DNA of 64,000 bases, from NCBI RefSeq assembly GCF_001632365.1, contig NW_024468521.1, positions 553,115 to 617,114 on the forward strand, written 5' to 3'. This document shows, piece after piece, positions 1-12,571 of the stretch (the first letter of the stretch is position 1; the number at the start of each line of letters is the position of its first letter). The position numbers were made by a program, and so were the translations under genes. The notes below the pieces were generated by a model. That model did no database searches, was not told where the DNA came from, and saw only the letters and a list, made by a program, of their open reading frames with translations. The stretch is from Laetiporus sulphureus 93-53 (taxonomy: Eukaryota; Basidiomycota; Agaricomycetes; Polyporales; Laetiporaceae).

Positions 1-367
1 CTTAACTGGGAGTCTTGTAGCCTTGCCCACTAAGTTCTCACTGCACTGTGTCAAGCCTGTGCCTGTTGCTGGTAGCACACAGCTCCTTTATCAGGCAGCG
101 GAGGAATGAACAAGAACAAACAGGTGTAGTACACAACGAGAGCGACGACTGTGAAGGAAGGAGACATGACATAATCAGCGCTGCAGACATCGCCACAGAG
201 GAGTGGACAAATGTACCGGTGAAGCAGATATCGAATGCATTAATAATACACCTAGTGAACGACATGGAGAGCGACATGAGGATGTCCAGCACAGAGAAGA
301 CAGGAGGTAGAAAGCAATGAGGCCTGAGGAGCCGGATATCGCGAATGAGGGCAAGTTGTGGAATGAA

Positions 368-428
368 AACAATATTTCGTAGGAGGAAATATTCCGTATG
401 AACCAAAGCAATATTTCGTATGAACCGT
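368..428. repeat. Three imperfect copies of AATATTTCGTATGAACC
   Basis: The unit AATATTTCGTA (once as AATATTCCGTA) recurs three times in about 60 bases, twice followed by TGAACC. The order is direct. No gene is associated with it; its role is unknown. Confidence 0.6.
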
Positions 429-547
429 GCACAAAACGGGCCGAATCGCAACTTAGGGATCACGTAAGCACAGGCCATCCCCGTACGTCAATAGCCAAAT
501 TTGTCATTTGGAAAATTGGGGCTCCGCCGCAAGACGCGTCAGCTAGA

Positions 548-690
548 CGCCGAGTCGAAAGCGGCTTTCGACGGGCTTGTTCAAAGCTCAGCGCGGCGCT
601 TTCGGCAAATTCCGCAATAGCCTCGGGCATCGCGAAAGCCAGGACGATGAAAGCCATCTCGAAAGCCGCACGAAAGCCAACTGTGAAAAC
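548..690. repeat. Cluster of CGAAAGC words with a palindrome
   Basis: The word CGAAAGC or its reverse complement GCTTTCG recurs about six times in 140 bases, including the self-complementary CGAAAGCGGCTTTCG. The words are irregularly spaced, so this is neither a CRISPR array nor a simple tandem repeat. Confidence 0.45.
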
Positions 691-961
691 CCCTAATAGG
701 CACAAGCTCTCCCAAAGTCGCCATGGTTTCGAGCATGCAGGAGCTTAGAAAAACGTGTAATGAAATATGATAAAGCTAGACTTAAGATCTTAAGCTTAAG
801 ACCCAGCTGGGGTTTATATCCAGGCCTGATTGAATGATTGGCCACAGTCACTAATACATAGGACCATTTGCAAGCTCCACATTTAGGCGCCGAGTATCAA
901 CTTGTACTCTAATCTTGTCCCCTGTCTCCAAGTAATTAGTTGCTGTTCAAAGTACTGAAGA

Positions 962-2170
962 ATGCTCGCTTGCATACGACTTCACACATCTGGAGTATCG
1001 GCTACACGCATTCATCGACATCCCTCATTTCGGAGGTACATACAAACCGCGTTGGGCGAGGCATATCTCGAGCCTGTACCGACGCACCCCGGCGTTACAT
1101 GCCTCGCACTCAACCGTCCACAGGCTAAGAATGCCATATCGGTTAAACTACTGCAGGTACTTTTACTGCGGGCACATGCTCTGTGATGATGCGGTTCAGG
1201 AAGGGTTTACGCTATAGGAGTTCCACGAATGTCTGGAGACAGTTCAATTCGACAACAGGTGCGCACTTGCCCTTCACAATGTGTTTCACTTGTTGATAGC
1301 CCTTCTAGCGTGCGCGTGCTGGTAGTCAAGTCATCCACCCCCGGATCGTTCTGTGCAGGTGCAGATCTCATCGAGCGGCGCACCATGTCCAAAACCCAAG
1401 TGGACAAATTCCTCCTCGACCTTCGAGCCGCACTTACTGCTCTGGAGAATCTTCCCTGTCCGACGATTGCTGCCATCGATGGTCCTGCCCTCGGAGGAGG
1501 GCTTGAGCTTGGCCTGGCTTGTGACTTGAGAGTGGCAGGTAACTGAAATCATGTCTTGCTGTGTAGGTCTCACAGCCTGAGGCCCGATATAGGTTACTCT
1601 GTGACCAGGATCGGATTGCCGGAGACACGGCTAGGTATCATCCCAGGTGCAGGAGGAACGCAACGTTTGACACGTCTTCTCGGTCTGGCCAAGGCGAAGA
1701 GTCTTATCTTCACCGCTCGATCGCTCACCGCCTCAGAGGCGCTGGACTTCGGTAGATATCTTCTATGTGCGCTTATTCTGTCATTACAACCTTTGCCGCA
1801 CAGGTGTGGTCGACTATATCTCGTCTGCGGATACTAGTGCGCTCGACAAGGCACTCGAACTGGCCGGGGAGATCGCCCAGAACGGTGAGGCGCCTTTGTT
1901 GCAAAGAAGAGCGCAGCATATTTCCTAAGTAGTCGCTACAGCACCGCTCGCTTTACGTGCAGCGAAGCAAGCCATCTCTCGTGCCCCCGAGCTCAGCTTA
2001 GAGACAGGTATATGCCTTTCCTTGTTTGGAGCATTACATTCAGCTCATCGGGGTGACAAGGTCTGGACTTTGAGCGCGCATCATACGAGCCTCTACTCAA
2101 GACCAGTGACCGCATGGAAGCATTGAACGCTTTCAGGGAGAAGCGTCCACCCGTGTTCAAGGGAGAGTAG
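962..2170 (+). CDS. Enoyl-CoA hydratase/isomerase (crotonase) family, probably mitochondrial methylglutaconyl-CoA hydratase type
   Basis: Seven exons (962-1156, 1218-1258, 1300-1538, 1593-1751, 1804-1884, 1942-2007, 2061-2170) join in frame to 231 residues. The basic N-terminus lacking acidic residues ([10 protein letters not shown]...) suggests a mitochondrial presequence. The crotonase fold shows in order: FCAGADL and GPALGGG (oxyanion hole and CoA pocket), the glutamate of GGLELGL, the second catalytic glutamate of [12 protein letters not shown], and the C-terminal [11 protein letters not shown]. The last motif and overall pattern resemble AUH-type hydratases of leucine breakdown, although a beta-oxidation hydratase is possible. 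All introns have GT-AG ends and are 41-61 nt. Length is at the short end for the family. Sequence shows the fold and active site; substrate and compartment are inferred. Confidence 0.85.
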
Positions 2171-2931
2171 CAATGCCTTGTGGATTGTGCATTGTGGACT
2201 GTATCAGGGTTCCAACTACGGATTGATTGTCGCTGAAACCACATCCAACTTCTATCTGCCTCGTTCCAAGGATCGCACTGGTGGAACATTGTAGCGCGTA
2301 GAAGCTTCGTACATCTCCCGGTGAAATTTCCAATGGTCTACCGTATTTGGCGCCATATGTGGGTATTCGTCGACCAGCTGGCCGCGAAGGCTATACACAT
2401 GCGTACTTCATATGGAAAGATTTGTTGTATAAGTCAACTCAACTGTTGTTCATCACACCACGGAATGACGCGCATGCATTCAATAGGTTTTCAGTGTGGT
2501 AAGTCGTTGCCATGAGTCCGTGGCAGGCATTGCACTGAAGCGCTTCACTTGTGGTCGACACATTGCTCCCTTTCTTTGTTCGAAATCAGGAAAACTCGGG
2601 GCACTGCTGACACGTTCCAAATACAGAGGAGCTCTCGATAATCGTTCACCTTTATTGACCGCTCGTATTTCGTATATTCGTTTTCTCGAGGTCTGCATGA
2701 GGCAGAGTACCGCCCTTCCGCGCCACGGAGCCTCATGGCCGCACCTATAAGAACCGCGCTGGTTTGAGCGTAGGCCAGTATCTGCAAGAGTTTCTCTCAA
2801 TCCAGCGAGCTCGTTACTCAAGCATATCGTATGTTCTCCCGCATCACGAGAGGTATGGAACGATCAATTCACCGTGCGTAGTCAATATCATTATTCCAAG
2901 AGGCCTGCTCTAACTCCTCCCAGGCCGTTTG
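2171..2931. other. Intergenic, no recognised gene
   Basis: Short open frames only. A CTCCCAG just before 2932 could be a splice acceptor, so an unrecognised 5' exon of the downstream ATPase gene could lie here, but I cannot point to one. Confidence 0.4.
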
Positions 2932-5534
2932 ATGGAACTACACGAGGATTCTATTCCCTCGAGCGAGGTCGTTCATTACATACCCTCGAAAGAGGATGTC
3001 GAACACGAGAACATTCCAGATGGTCCTCCAGGAAGTATACTGGAAGTCAAGCATCTGTACGAGGTATATGATCAAAAGAAGGACAAGTATGTACTCTGGC
3101 CGGCCCCTCCGGAGACTGCATCCGAGGATCAACGGGAGGGCTCGAAGTACGCGGTATATGCATTCTCGGTGGTCCGTCGCTACTCCCCCTCGGGCAAAGG
3201 GAAGACATACGACATCATCATATCACTTGAGATTCATAGCAAGCACCTCATCGAAGCTGCGAAAGAGGTCGTGGGACAAGTCCACGGCATCTCATGGAAC
3301 GCCAAACACCTCCGCGTAGGTCCTCACGCTCACTCTCATCAATTTACTTATTTCCACCAGATCAATCCGCAAATTTTCCTGATGTGGCTGCATGAGCTCC
3401 AGGCTTACCAAGCAAAGCTGATCGTCACAGCACACAGTGCCCCGGAGAACGACCCTGCCCGCCTGAAGGTCGCGCACCTCAGCCACCTGCTGACCTACCT
3501 CACCACAACGTATGCGTCTACCCTTGACACATTGTCGTCCTGGCTCCGCCACGGCGAAATTACATTTGATCTTCTGTGGGCAGTGTATGTTCCTGGCAAA
3601 ACCATTCTCTACACCCTTTGTCCCGTCACGGGCGAGCCGCGGGCTGTCCGCTTGCTGCATGCGGAACTCTTGAAGACAGTCCGAGGGTTGTTGACCAACG
3701 TTCACGATCCTACAGGCCTGACAGTCGGCAAAGATGACGACGGCCAATATAACGATCATATGTGGCGGTTCAAGGTGGAATATGTAGAAGCGGATGTCCC
3801 CGAACCAGGACTTCGAACAAAAACGACGAACAAATTCGGATATGCAGACCTCGGAACGGCGCTGTATATCCACGGCTTTGCGGGCGCGAGGAAGATTTCG
3901 AACTTGGATGTCTTTCCTATTGATTACTATGCCGGTCCGGGCGGTACGAGGGGTTTGAAGGAACGATTGATCAAGCGCGGCAGAAAGTGGGCCGCGATCG
4001 CTGGAGGAGTCCATCATCTTGCATATCAAGGCATGGCCTCATATTGGGAAGACAGTTCATACATGAAACTCAGTGTGTGTGTCGTATGAACTTTCAGCGG
4101 TGCTGAACGTTACCCAGGCTAACTTTTCCTTCATACAGGTGAAGTCGCGAGTAATGGTCGATCGCAGTTCGTTTTCATAGTCGTTCTTGTCTTCCGCACT
4201 ACTTACTTATGGTCCTGCCTGGATGCTCAGAGACCTTTGCAGAAAGCAGGCCAAACTATGAGAAACTGCCCAGAGTCATAAGAACGTTGTCCGGATGCGT
4301 CATCGATAAACATACTCTCAGCACTAGTCTCACGACTTCGAGTGCTTGGCAGTCGACCACTTCCATAGCCGATCTATCAGAAGAGGAGTTGTTGCTTACG
4401 ACGCCTGTAGTGTATGGTTTCAGTCTGTCCGACAAGCGTTGGCGTACGTGTATTTCGTCTATTCTGCGAGTTCTTTTGTTCACACAGCGGCCATTCTGAC
4501 GTTTGATTACAGTGGAGTTTGCGATTGATCATGTGGAGGCGTTTGAATGGAATGAAAAGGTGTTCTCGCAGCTGGTCATTCCGGACCAACACAAGACAAT
4601 CCTGCAGACGCTCGTGGGATCTTACAGTGCGGGCGCGGCATCTGGTTTCGACGATTTTATAACCGGAAAAGGCCTCGGACTTGTAATCAACCTCTTCGGC
4701 AATCCTGGGATAGGTACATACATCTTCATTTGGGGTGGTTTCCACATGCTAAAAAGTCGCACAGGTAAGACCTTGACGGCGGAGGCAATCACCGAGTGTG
4801 AGTAATAAGTATCAGATCTCGTATAGACGTTTTTACAATCTGACGTTGCTTACAGATTTGCGAAGTAAGTGACATAAGGCCGGTCTGATTGCCTGTGGTA
4901 ATTCATACATCTGTCTATCTATCCAGAGCCTTTGTATGTCGTAGATGCTGGTGAACTCGGGACGACACCCCAAGGTTTGGATAGGAACTTGTCAAACGTG
5001 CTCAAGCTATCGGCTGCATGGGATGCGGTCGTCCTCATCGATGAGGCGGATGTTTTCCTTGAGCAGCGCTCATTGCATCACCTCGAGAGGAATGCCATGG
5101 TCGCTGTCTTCCTGAGGCAGCTCGAGTAAGCAACACCTTTCGGAGCTCACCGACCACATTCACGTACCTTCTTGAATAGGTATTTCCGCGGGATCCTCTT
5201 CTTGACTACGAACCGAGTTCGGGTGTTCGACGAGGCATTCCAGAGTCGCATTCACGTATCACTCAAATATCCGGACCTCACTCCTGATGCGCGCCGCCAG
5301 ATCTGGGTGGCATTCATTCGCAAGGCCAACGCAAATCTGGCAGATGGGCAGCTTACCGAAGAAGAGCTGAGTGATCTGGGTGAGAGGAAGGTGAATGGAC
5401 GGCAGATCAAGAACGCTGTGAAGACTGCTGGAGCTCTGGCTGCTGGGAAGCAGGAGGTTCTGGGCTATACGCATCTGGCACAGGTTTTGGACTTGATGGA
5501 GGAGTTTGAAATGAAGTATGCGCGCATGTTCTAA
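2932..5534 (+). CDS. AAA family ATPase with fungal N-terminal domain (DUF7025-like)
   Basis: The first exon (2932-4074) encodes about 381 residues of the fungal N-terminal region seen in large AAA ATPases of this type. Five or six more exons carry the ATPase. Walker A GNPGIGKT is split by an intron near 4713-4765. Walker B is VVLIDEADVF, sensor 1 is LTTNR, and an arginine-finger candidate sits in FDEAFQSRIH. The C-terminal lid runs to the stop at 5534. Splicing is clear at RVMVDR, at SDKRW/LEFAIDHVEAF, at TEY/LRKPLY and at LRQLE/YFRGIL; the join near 4170-4253 is uncertain because two acceptors fit. The start at 2932 is the first ATG of the long frame. Such proteins are poorly characterised remodelling ATPases; the substrate is unknown. 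Confidence 0.85.
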
Positions 5535-7079
5535 CCTCCCTTGATTCCGCTGACAATGATGGTCTTTCAGTGATTGAACGTCTGACAACGTGTACTTGCA
5601 TTCTCACGTATAGATTTATCACGTCTGTGATCTCGTGAGCGATGTATTTGACGCTTGCTTCGAGGTTCGGTAGTCGATGCTGTGCGTTTCTAGGCATGAG
5701 CCTATCGGCATTCAGTATCTACATTCATAATATTCATCGTTGCTTTTACCCTTTGATATACCAGAGGATTCTGAAAGGAAGGCCGAAAATTTATGCTGTC
5801 GGCAGGAAGGCATGGGATCCGCTTTATAAAGGATCGCTTGCTGCCAGAGGCAACTATTTCGAACGAAGTCCTATAACTTTGACGGAAATCGGTACTATCA
5901 CAGGGAGCACAGCATACGTGTTCTGGCTTGCTGAATGGAATTCAAAAGTGCAGAGCCAATGTAAGATGCGTGTGGATATGTGGAAAGTGCAAGCTGTACG
6001 ATACTTATTTCTGATCTGAACATTGCGGCAGTCAAACTTACCTGTTACTATTGCAGCTTGACGATATCGTGGAGGCCGCACCTGCTCCGTCACTACAGCT
6101 CTTCTAGCAATAGAAACAAATAGGATTTCTTGCGCGCTGCTGATCACCTTTCGTTTGCTTTGGGCGAGGACACCGTAGTAACACCGACGTCTGGCAGGTG
6201 TGAAGCCGTGAGGGAGACGTTAAGGCCGAGTCGAAGATTCGAAGACGGTAGGCACGCTGCTAAAGCAGCACTTCACGGCATAAATGCCGTTGACGATGCC
6301 CTTATTGCTGAACGCTGTACCTGACTGAAACTATTATAACGAGGATATAAGAGACGTCATTCCCTTGAAGCATAGTTTCTCGGAGACTGAGCAAATCATG
6401 TAGCATCTCCATATGTAACATGCGACCGCCGTATGTCAAATTCTTTGACTGCATGAGGTAGCATCAATCTTCGTTCCTCGTTGACCGACTTCTCCAAACG
6501 CAAGATAGACACGTAGTACTACACACTACAAATCAATGTCATTCTGTGCCAGTGGCGGATCCGCTCAGAATCATCGTGCGCGATTTAGAGACGATGAACG
6601 CAAATTCAACAGAATTTGAGACCTTGAAAGCTTTCTAGATCCACTGTATTCTGCGCACGTATTTTCAGAAAATATGCAATTGAAAGATGCTAACTTTGAG
6701 CAATGTTTGCTATGCGTGAAGAGGCGCGTGAAGAGGCTGTGGCCCCCCCAGCTGTGGCCTTTTCCTGTGGCCTTGCGGAGCGGAAATTGCCGTCTGCGTC
6801 TGAACCTTGTACAAACGCCCATGTCTCTGAGAGCAACTCCGTTCTCGAAATTGCACGCATGATCTCTGTGTCTTGTTTCTTTTTAACGGCTATCCTGGAC
6901 GATACTTCGAGCGTGGAACAATTCGGAGAAGCAGTGCTATGTTCTGGTATATTGTCTCTACTTTTGCCAAGATCGTAAGTTGTTGTTTGAAATAATTTGT
7001 GCAAGAACCGGAAGCCCGATGGAGGAACCTGGCCAAGTCTGGTGATTCCTCCTTCGTTCGCATATCTCTGGACTGCACG
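5535..7079. other. Intergenic, no recognised gene
   Basis: About 1.5 kb with only short frames lacking motifs. It should hold the 3' end of the ATPase transcript and the promoter of the dioxygenase; I see no clear TATA element. Confidence 0.45.
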
Positions 7080-8357
7080 ATGAACCGACTACGACTAGCA
7101 ACACTTTGCAGGAGTCTCTCTCGAAATCGGCTTTATTCTACAGCCACTGCGGATGGCACTGCCCTCTCGTATGGTGGCTCATCGTTTCCGTACAGATGGC
7201 TCCGCGATTCCTGCCAGTGCCCGAACTGCGTTCATCCCTCAACCAAACAAAAGCTACACAGGACGTCGGATATTCGAGAGGATGTCAAGCCCGCCCCTGA
7301 TGGCGTAAGGGTCACCGAGAAGGGCGTGGATATTGCATGGAGCTCTGGACATGACTCACACTATGCGAAGGAGTTCCTGGAGTTATACGCCTCTCCGACC
7401 AAACTGAACGCGTTCCACAGGGACGAGGTCGCGAAGCAATGGGATGTTTCGGAGTTGCAAAAGGCGAAGGACTTATTCCTCCCATACGAGAGCCTGCAAA
7501 CGCCCTCCGGTATGCTGAAGGCTATCACGCAGCTGAGCCGTTACGGTCTTCTTTTTACCACCGGCGTACCCAACCAAAAGACGTCCCACGAGCAGTGCGA
7601 ACTCACGATACTCGCGAACAAGTTTGGCGAGATCCGCGAGACGTTCTACGGAAAGGTGTGGGATGTGAAGAATATCCGGAACAGCCGCAACATCGCGTAT
7701 ACCAACATCGATCTTGGGTTGCATATGGATATCCTGTATGTGGGTCGCACCTAGTCGCCGCGTCGATATGCTCACCGGGAACATAGATACTTCCAGGATC
7801 CTCCACGCTTCCAGATCCTTCACTGCCTGCGGAACCGCGTCGAGGGCGGCATGTCTATTTTCGTAGATTCTCTTCATGCAGCAAATGTGCTGCGTGAGAG
7901 CGATCCCGAAGCGTTCGACGTGCTCGCGAGCACGCCCGTCGAGTTTCACTACATTAATGATGGGCACCATCTGCACTACGCGCACCCGACCATCGAGCTC
8001 GCACCTCTGTCTTCGACCGATCCTGCACCCCGGCCGATTGCGCACCTCAATTATTCACCACCATTCCAGGCGCCGCTGCCGCTGTCGACACCGAAAGCGT
8101 TCTATCCTGCATTCGAGCGTTTCGTCGCACTGCTTGAAGACAGCAGCTCGCGGTTCGAATACACGCTGCGTGAGGGCGATGCGGTATTGTTTGATAATCG
8201 TCGCGTGCTACATGCGCGGACGGCATTCACTGGCGGCGAGGAGCCCGAGCAAGCCGGAGATCAGACAAATCGGTGGCTGAAGGGGTGCTATCTGGAGGCT
8301 GACGCAGTTTGGGATCGAGGACGGGTGCTCGCTGAGCGACTGGAGAAGGGTGAATGA
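7080..8357 (+). CDS. Gamma-butyrobetaine dioxygenase-like (TauD/TfdA family) Fe(II)/2-oxoglutarate oxygenase
   Basis: Two exons (7080-7735 and 7787-8357) give 408 residues. The N-terminus is basic and serine-rich (MNRLRLATLCRSLSRN), fitting mitochondrial import. Residues about 38-50 hold the zinc-site pattern CQCPNCVHP of the DUF971-type domain that precedes the catalytic domain in gamma-butyrobetaine and trimethyllysine hydroxylases. The iron-binding His and Asp are in GLHMDIL, across the intron from YFQDPPRFQILHC; the distal histidine is in RRVLHARTAF. Length is usual for the family. By family knowledge these enzymes make carnitine or its precursor; which of the two steps this one catalyses cannot be read from sequence. 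No damage is seen. Confidence 0.85.
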
Positions 8358-9562
8358 TCGAACGTAGGAAGCGGGCTGCCTTAAGACAGAAATGGTGCGC
8401 ATCCTCTGCCGTTACATTATCCTTTCACGACCTGAATGCTTCAGCGCGATGCAGGTTTACTAAGTTGATCGGAAAGTATGAAGACATACGGAGTATCCCT
8501 CAGTTGAGCAAAAAGAGTGTTAACCCGAGTAATGCGCTGAAATCCATGTACTTAACGTTGTCTACCTGTGGATCTGACTCAGAATACCCAGCGCTGGGCC
8601 GCAAGAACGGGCTGAAAATGCTGATGACGATTAGACCACGCCTCAAAGGGAGCATTGACTTCAACGGATCTCTCGGAAGTTAAAGATGATCAGTAGATGT
8701 CCTGCTGCAGTCGTATACTGCTGACTGTTGCCAACTGCGCCTTCGTTCGCTGCAAAGTCTCCAGGCTCTCTGCCTCCAGCATAGGGATAGGACGTCGTCG
8801 AGTTTGACTGGGCCCTTGATGACTCTTCCTTCTGGAATCACTGTTTGCTCCGTGGATGATTAACTGTCCTTCCTCAGGTCGTGCAGTCTCCACCTCTTCT
8901 GAGCTCATTCCGAGGCACCTCAAGCTTTCTTTGATGCCATGGGATTGTTAGGGACTCGTGAGTCGTCAGGCCTACGCGGCGGCCTCAGGTAGCTCTACAA
9001 ATGCCCTCTCGCCGATCAACGTCGCAGTTAATTTTTGTCACTGTATCCTCGCGCCATCAGCCACCTCAACTGTTTATCAAACCTTGGTATTGCGTGATTC
9101 TCGAAGCAACAGATGCGGCAACCATCAGATGCGAAGTGCGATGCTGTTGAGTGCAATGTAGTTCTGCCCCACAAAATGTAGCGGATTGCTCGCGTCTTAC
9201 GCCTTGCAGCTCTCCTTGTGACCTCTTTGCGCACATCAGAAGTGTGCCTCGACATCGGAAAGGTTCGTTTGGGCAGGACTGTGCTTAACTTGCTCCTTAT
9301 TCAAAGATACTGCAGGACCAATCTGTCAACTACGAGCACCTGATGATTTGCTTGATTTCCTGTGTATTATACCCATGTCAAGCTGCTTCCTGCATCGCTC
9401 CGCGTAAATTCAGGTTTTCAGACTTTACATATCTTGCGGCAGTTCGCTCCTCGCTAGCCTCTCACCCTCTCATCCTCTCTATCCTCCCCACTTTCTTTCA
9501 ATTGTCCGCTTCAGGCTTTTTAATCGTCTCCCGGTCTGGTGAAATTACTGCATAGATATCCG
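8358..9562. other. Intergenic, no recognised gene
   Basis: Only short frames. The pyrimidine-rich stretch at about 9430-9540 lies just before the next gene and could be its promoter or 5' leader. Confidence 0.4.
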
Positions 9563-10670
9563 ATGTCCTTCGCTTATCCGCATTTGACTGAGACTTTCTC
9601 TCTCGTGCCACAAAGCTATGTTACGACATCATCCCCATGCGATGCAAGTCTGTATCCTGAAGGCGGGATATCTACTCTGTTTGTTGGAAAAACCAACTGT
9701 CCCATCTCAACCAACAGTCCCGCCTCCCGCCTGCAAACAGAGGTACCCAAGTCAACGCTGTCTGCATCCATTACGGAGCAGACGACACTATCACCAGTCG
9801 CATCGTCCTCAAGACTTTCTTCTGAGGTTCGTACGACGTCCATCGCAACGTCTGCATCTCGTACGACGGCGGCAACCATCCCCGGTGTGAGCACTCCGGA
9901 CGAGACGCGCTCTGCCTCCAGACCATCGTTTTCTTGGATAGCCATTGCAGCTGCGGTGATATCCTTCGTCATGCTTGCCGCATCAGTCGCTCTTTGTTTG
10001 TGGCTGCGCAGAAGGAAGAGCCGAAAATCTCAGAAGTCTTCGCGAATCATGCCCTTCGGTGAGTATCGCGCTCCTTTGGCAGGTTTACATCTCAGTGCGC
10101 TAAATGTATTGTTCTTATTCTCTCTCAGCTCCCGATGCAAGGCCAGATGACGTCATTTCGGATGCCCTCCGCGAACACAGATGGTCGGAGAAACAGGCAA
10201 TCACCCAAACACAGGGACTTGTTTCATCGCCATCCTTACCACCTCTACCTTTCCACGATGACCCGTGCATCGTACCTGCTGCCGAGACAGCAATAGCGAC
10301 CAACTCCCACCGCAGTTCTTCGCCATCCCCCACGTTCCGCAACAGTTCCACATCGGATCTCCCGAGGCAGAACACGCCCGATGTTTCTCATAGACGGCAC
10401 GCTGCTGTGTCGCTCACAGAGACTTGCCGCTCCATAGAAACCCAGCTGCCTCAATACACGAGTTCTCCATCTCCTGCGATAGAATCGTCAATGGGATTCC
10501 TCAATCGCGACCCGTATGCGTGGCAGCCACAAGCGAACGGCATAGAAGGGGACTCTACCAACAGTAATCATGGCAGGTCGAGCAGCGGTCAGACGTTGCC
10601 GCCTGCTTATCAGCCCCGACAAGATGTTTTTTGCGAGAGCGATGTGGATGTAGTATTATCCATAGAATAG
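9563..10670 (+). CDS. Single-pass membrane protein with Ser/Thr-rich outer part
   Basis: Two exons (9563-10058 and 10129-10670) give 345 residues. The first 125 or so residues are rich in Ser and Thr and would be heavily O-glycosylated. One hydrophobic helix (about SWIAIAAAVISFVMLAASV, residues 130-150) is followed by a strongly basic stop-transfer stretch RRRKSRKSQK. The cytoplasmic tail is long, polar and rich in Ser and Pro. This layout matches a common group of Agaricomycete proteins with unknown role, sometimes compared with cell-wall sensors. No signal peptide is evident after the chosen ATG; an upstream exon carrying one may have been missed, as the frame is open a little further upstream. 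Confidence 0.65.
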
Positions 10671-11362
10671 GCGGATTGCCCGCGTGGATCTTCAGATATA
10701 CCGTTACTTACTATGATACCCGGATCGGACGAGGACCACTTCATTCGGCAAGAATAATGGACTGCTGCTTCGCAGGTGTAGATGAATCATGTCGTTCGTG
10801 CATTTGGTACGATGGACGCGCTTTCGAGTTTAGATAGCCGTGGTTATGTCGTTTGACGACACAGAAGTTTTGAAATTTTGAAAATTTTAATAATGTACGA
10901 TGAAGAATGAGCGAAATTGGCGAATGTGAATGAGGTCGGAGAAGGATGAGCTGTGGTATTCGGCGACGTACTTGCTGCATTTTACACATATGCTAGCACG
11001 ACGGTCCTGCTTCGAGCATTTGTCATCATATCTGCCTTGGCTACTAGCAATGTATGCTGCGAGGTGATGTATTCTTAGGCTGAATTGGAAAGGCAATCAG
11101 CTGCCTTAGCGCATATAAGAATCCATGTCTTGACTTCAGCTCGTCTTTCAACGAATATCGAGCCCTATGCAGGTGAATAGCCATTCATTGAGCTCGTATC
11201 ATGTTTAGTCAGTCAACGCAGGCAGTACAAGATACCCATGTTATCCGAGTCTAGAATGATCACCATATCGACGATCCGGGGCCGCATATAGGCTCACACT
11301 CGATAGTGCATGAACTGCCACGACTGACTAAACTCTTCGGCCTTTCCTATCATGAGTTGCGC
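10671..11362. other. Intergenic, no recognised gene
   Basis: Lies between two convergent genes, so it should contain both 3' ends. It has an AT-rich spot near 10870-10895 and nothing else that I recognise. Confidence 0.4.
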
Positions 11363-11928
11363 CTACGTCCAGTGCAGCTCGTCACTCGAGACACATATAG
11401 CAGAGTTTGTTTCGAGACGTACCCTAGTCCCTGGGGTCGCACTTCCCTGATCACCAAGCTCAATGGCGTAAGATGTCCCAGACCATTGGATGCTGAGGGT
11501 ATCAAACGACTACATTAACATTTTTCACGTCGTTCTCTTTCTACAATGACCCACTGGACAGTTTCTGTTCTCTGGTCAACATGGAGCTCCCAGCTGGTAG
11601 GAAACGGACTTGCAACGACTTGTGGTTCTTGATTGGTGTTCTCCACGCTGAGATAGAGCGGATCAGCAGTTGGCCGCCACACAGCCCTAATTGCGTATCC
11701 TCGACCATAGGGAAGAAACTCCCACTGAGAGATAGAGTCAATCACGGATGTCGACAATCGACAAACACGGTGTCTGCTCTTGCTTACTTGTTGGTTGTGC
11801 CCCCTATGCACAGTCCATCCAAGAATAGACCTTCGATCAGCGCCCGAAAGATCGAGTACCGTGCCACTCTTCACGTTGCGCAGAATGAATTTGTCCAAAT
11901 TCATATAGGGTCTGGCGTCCAGGTCCAT
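11363..11928 (-). CDS. Ricin-B-type beta-trefoil lectin, tandem copy 1
   Basis: Three exons on the minus strand (11928-11788, 11724-11555, 11492-11363) join in frame to 146 residues, the size of one beta-trefoil domain. Visible motifs are GTVLDLSGADRRS, then NQQ joined across intron 1 to WEF, giving a QxW motif, then PTSWELHVD, and in exon 3 IQWSGTSYAIEL. Carbohydrate binding is the family role; no toxin catalytic part is present. The start was chosen at the MDLDARPY methionine; another ATG in frame at 12003 is possible but would begin only 23 bases after the neighbouring gene ends. There is no signal peptide, as in many cytoplasmic fungal lectins thought to deter grazers. Intron positions and phases match copy 2 exactly. 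Confidence 0.75.
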
Positions 11929-12025
11929 AATCTGTTGCCCTTGTACTGTCCTGCAGAATACGTGAAACCATCGTTGCCGGGGTTTCCCGGGAATTTCTTC
12001 CATGAGCCTTGCCTATTGTAAGAGT

Positions 12026-12571
12026 CTATATCGTTACTAAATCGTCGGAGCCCAAAGCAGTATGCACCTTGGCTTGAGATCCCTCGTTTTCGTTGTCCAA
12101 GCCAACGAAATAGCTCGTGTTAGGCCAGAAGATGCTGAGAGAATCATTAAATCGGTTGTCATACACATCCGATCGTGATCGGGATTAATCAACATCATAG
12201 AGCACTTACCACAAACTTCTATACTCCTCGTCGATATGAACATCCCAACTTGTGGGATAAGGACTGCCAATGATCCGTGCGCCATCATAGACTCCTTCCA
12301 CTGTCAAAAATAGCCCACCCAAAAGGGACATGCGGGCACTGCGGATCGCGTAGCCTTTCCCGTTGGGAAGAAACTCCCACTACAACAATCATTGAATCAA
12401 TTTAACTGGGACGTGATAGCGTAGAAACAAATGTCGTCTCACCTGTTGGTTCTCGCCCATGTGTGAGGGATATCCAAGGACCGACCTACGGTCCGCGCCA
12501 GATAGGTCCAGTGCGGTGCCACTGCGAGCATTGAGCAGGGCGTACGTTCCCGGAGTCTGGATAAGCATCAT
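12026..12571 (-). CDS. Ricin-B-type beta-trefoil lectin, tandem copy 2
   Basis: Three exons (12571-12443, 12379-12210, 12134-12026) give 135 residues. Exon 2 is 170 nt, the same as in copy 1, and both introns fall at the same places in the same phases. Motifs: GTYALLNARSGTALDLSG, ENQQ joined to WEFLPNGKGYAIRS across intron 1, SPYPTSWDVHID, and IFWPNTSYFVGLDNE in exon 3. The C-terminus is shorter than in copy 1. No signal peptide is visible. It lies head-to-tail with copy 1 on the same strand, only about 97 bases from it, pointing to a local duplication. The ligand is unknown. Confidence 0.75.

Larger units (their letters stand above)
1..961. other. No recognised gene; short repeats only
   Basis: Open frames here are short and show no family signature. 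The stretch holds two small repeat clusters (about 368-428 and 548-690), listed separately. From about 690 to the start of the hydratase gene I see nothing else. Confidence 0.5.

Noticed and set aside
548..690. CRISPR-like array
   Set aside because: Units are short and unevenly spaced, and the organism is a eukaryote.
3292..4029. A 245-codon frame opposite the AAA ATPase gene
   Set aside because: Antisense shadow; the plus-strand reading has the family motifs and splice sites.
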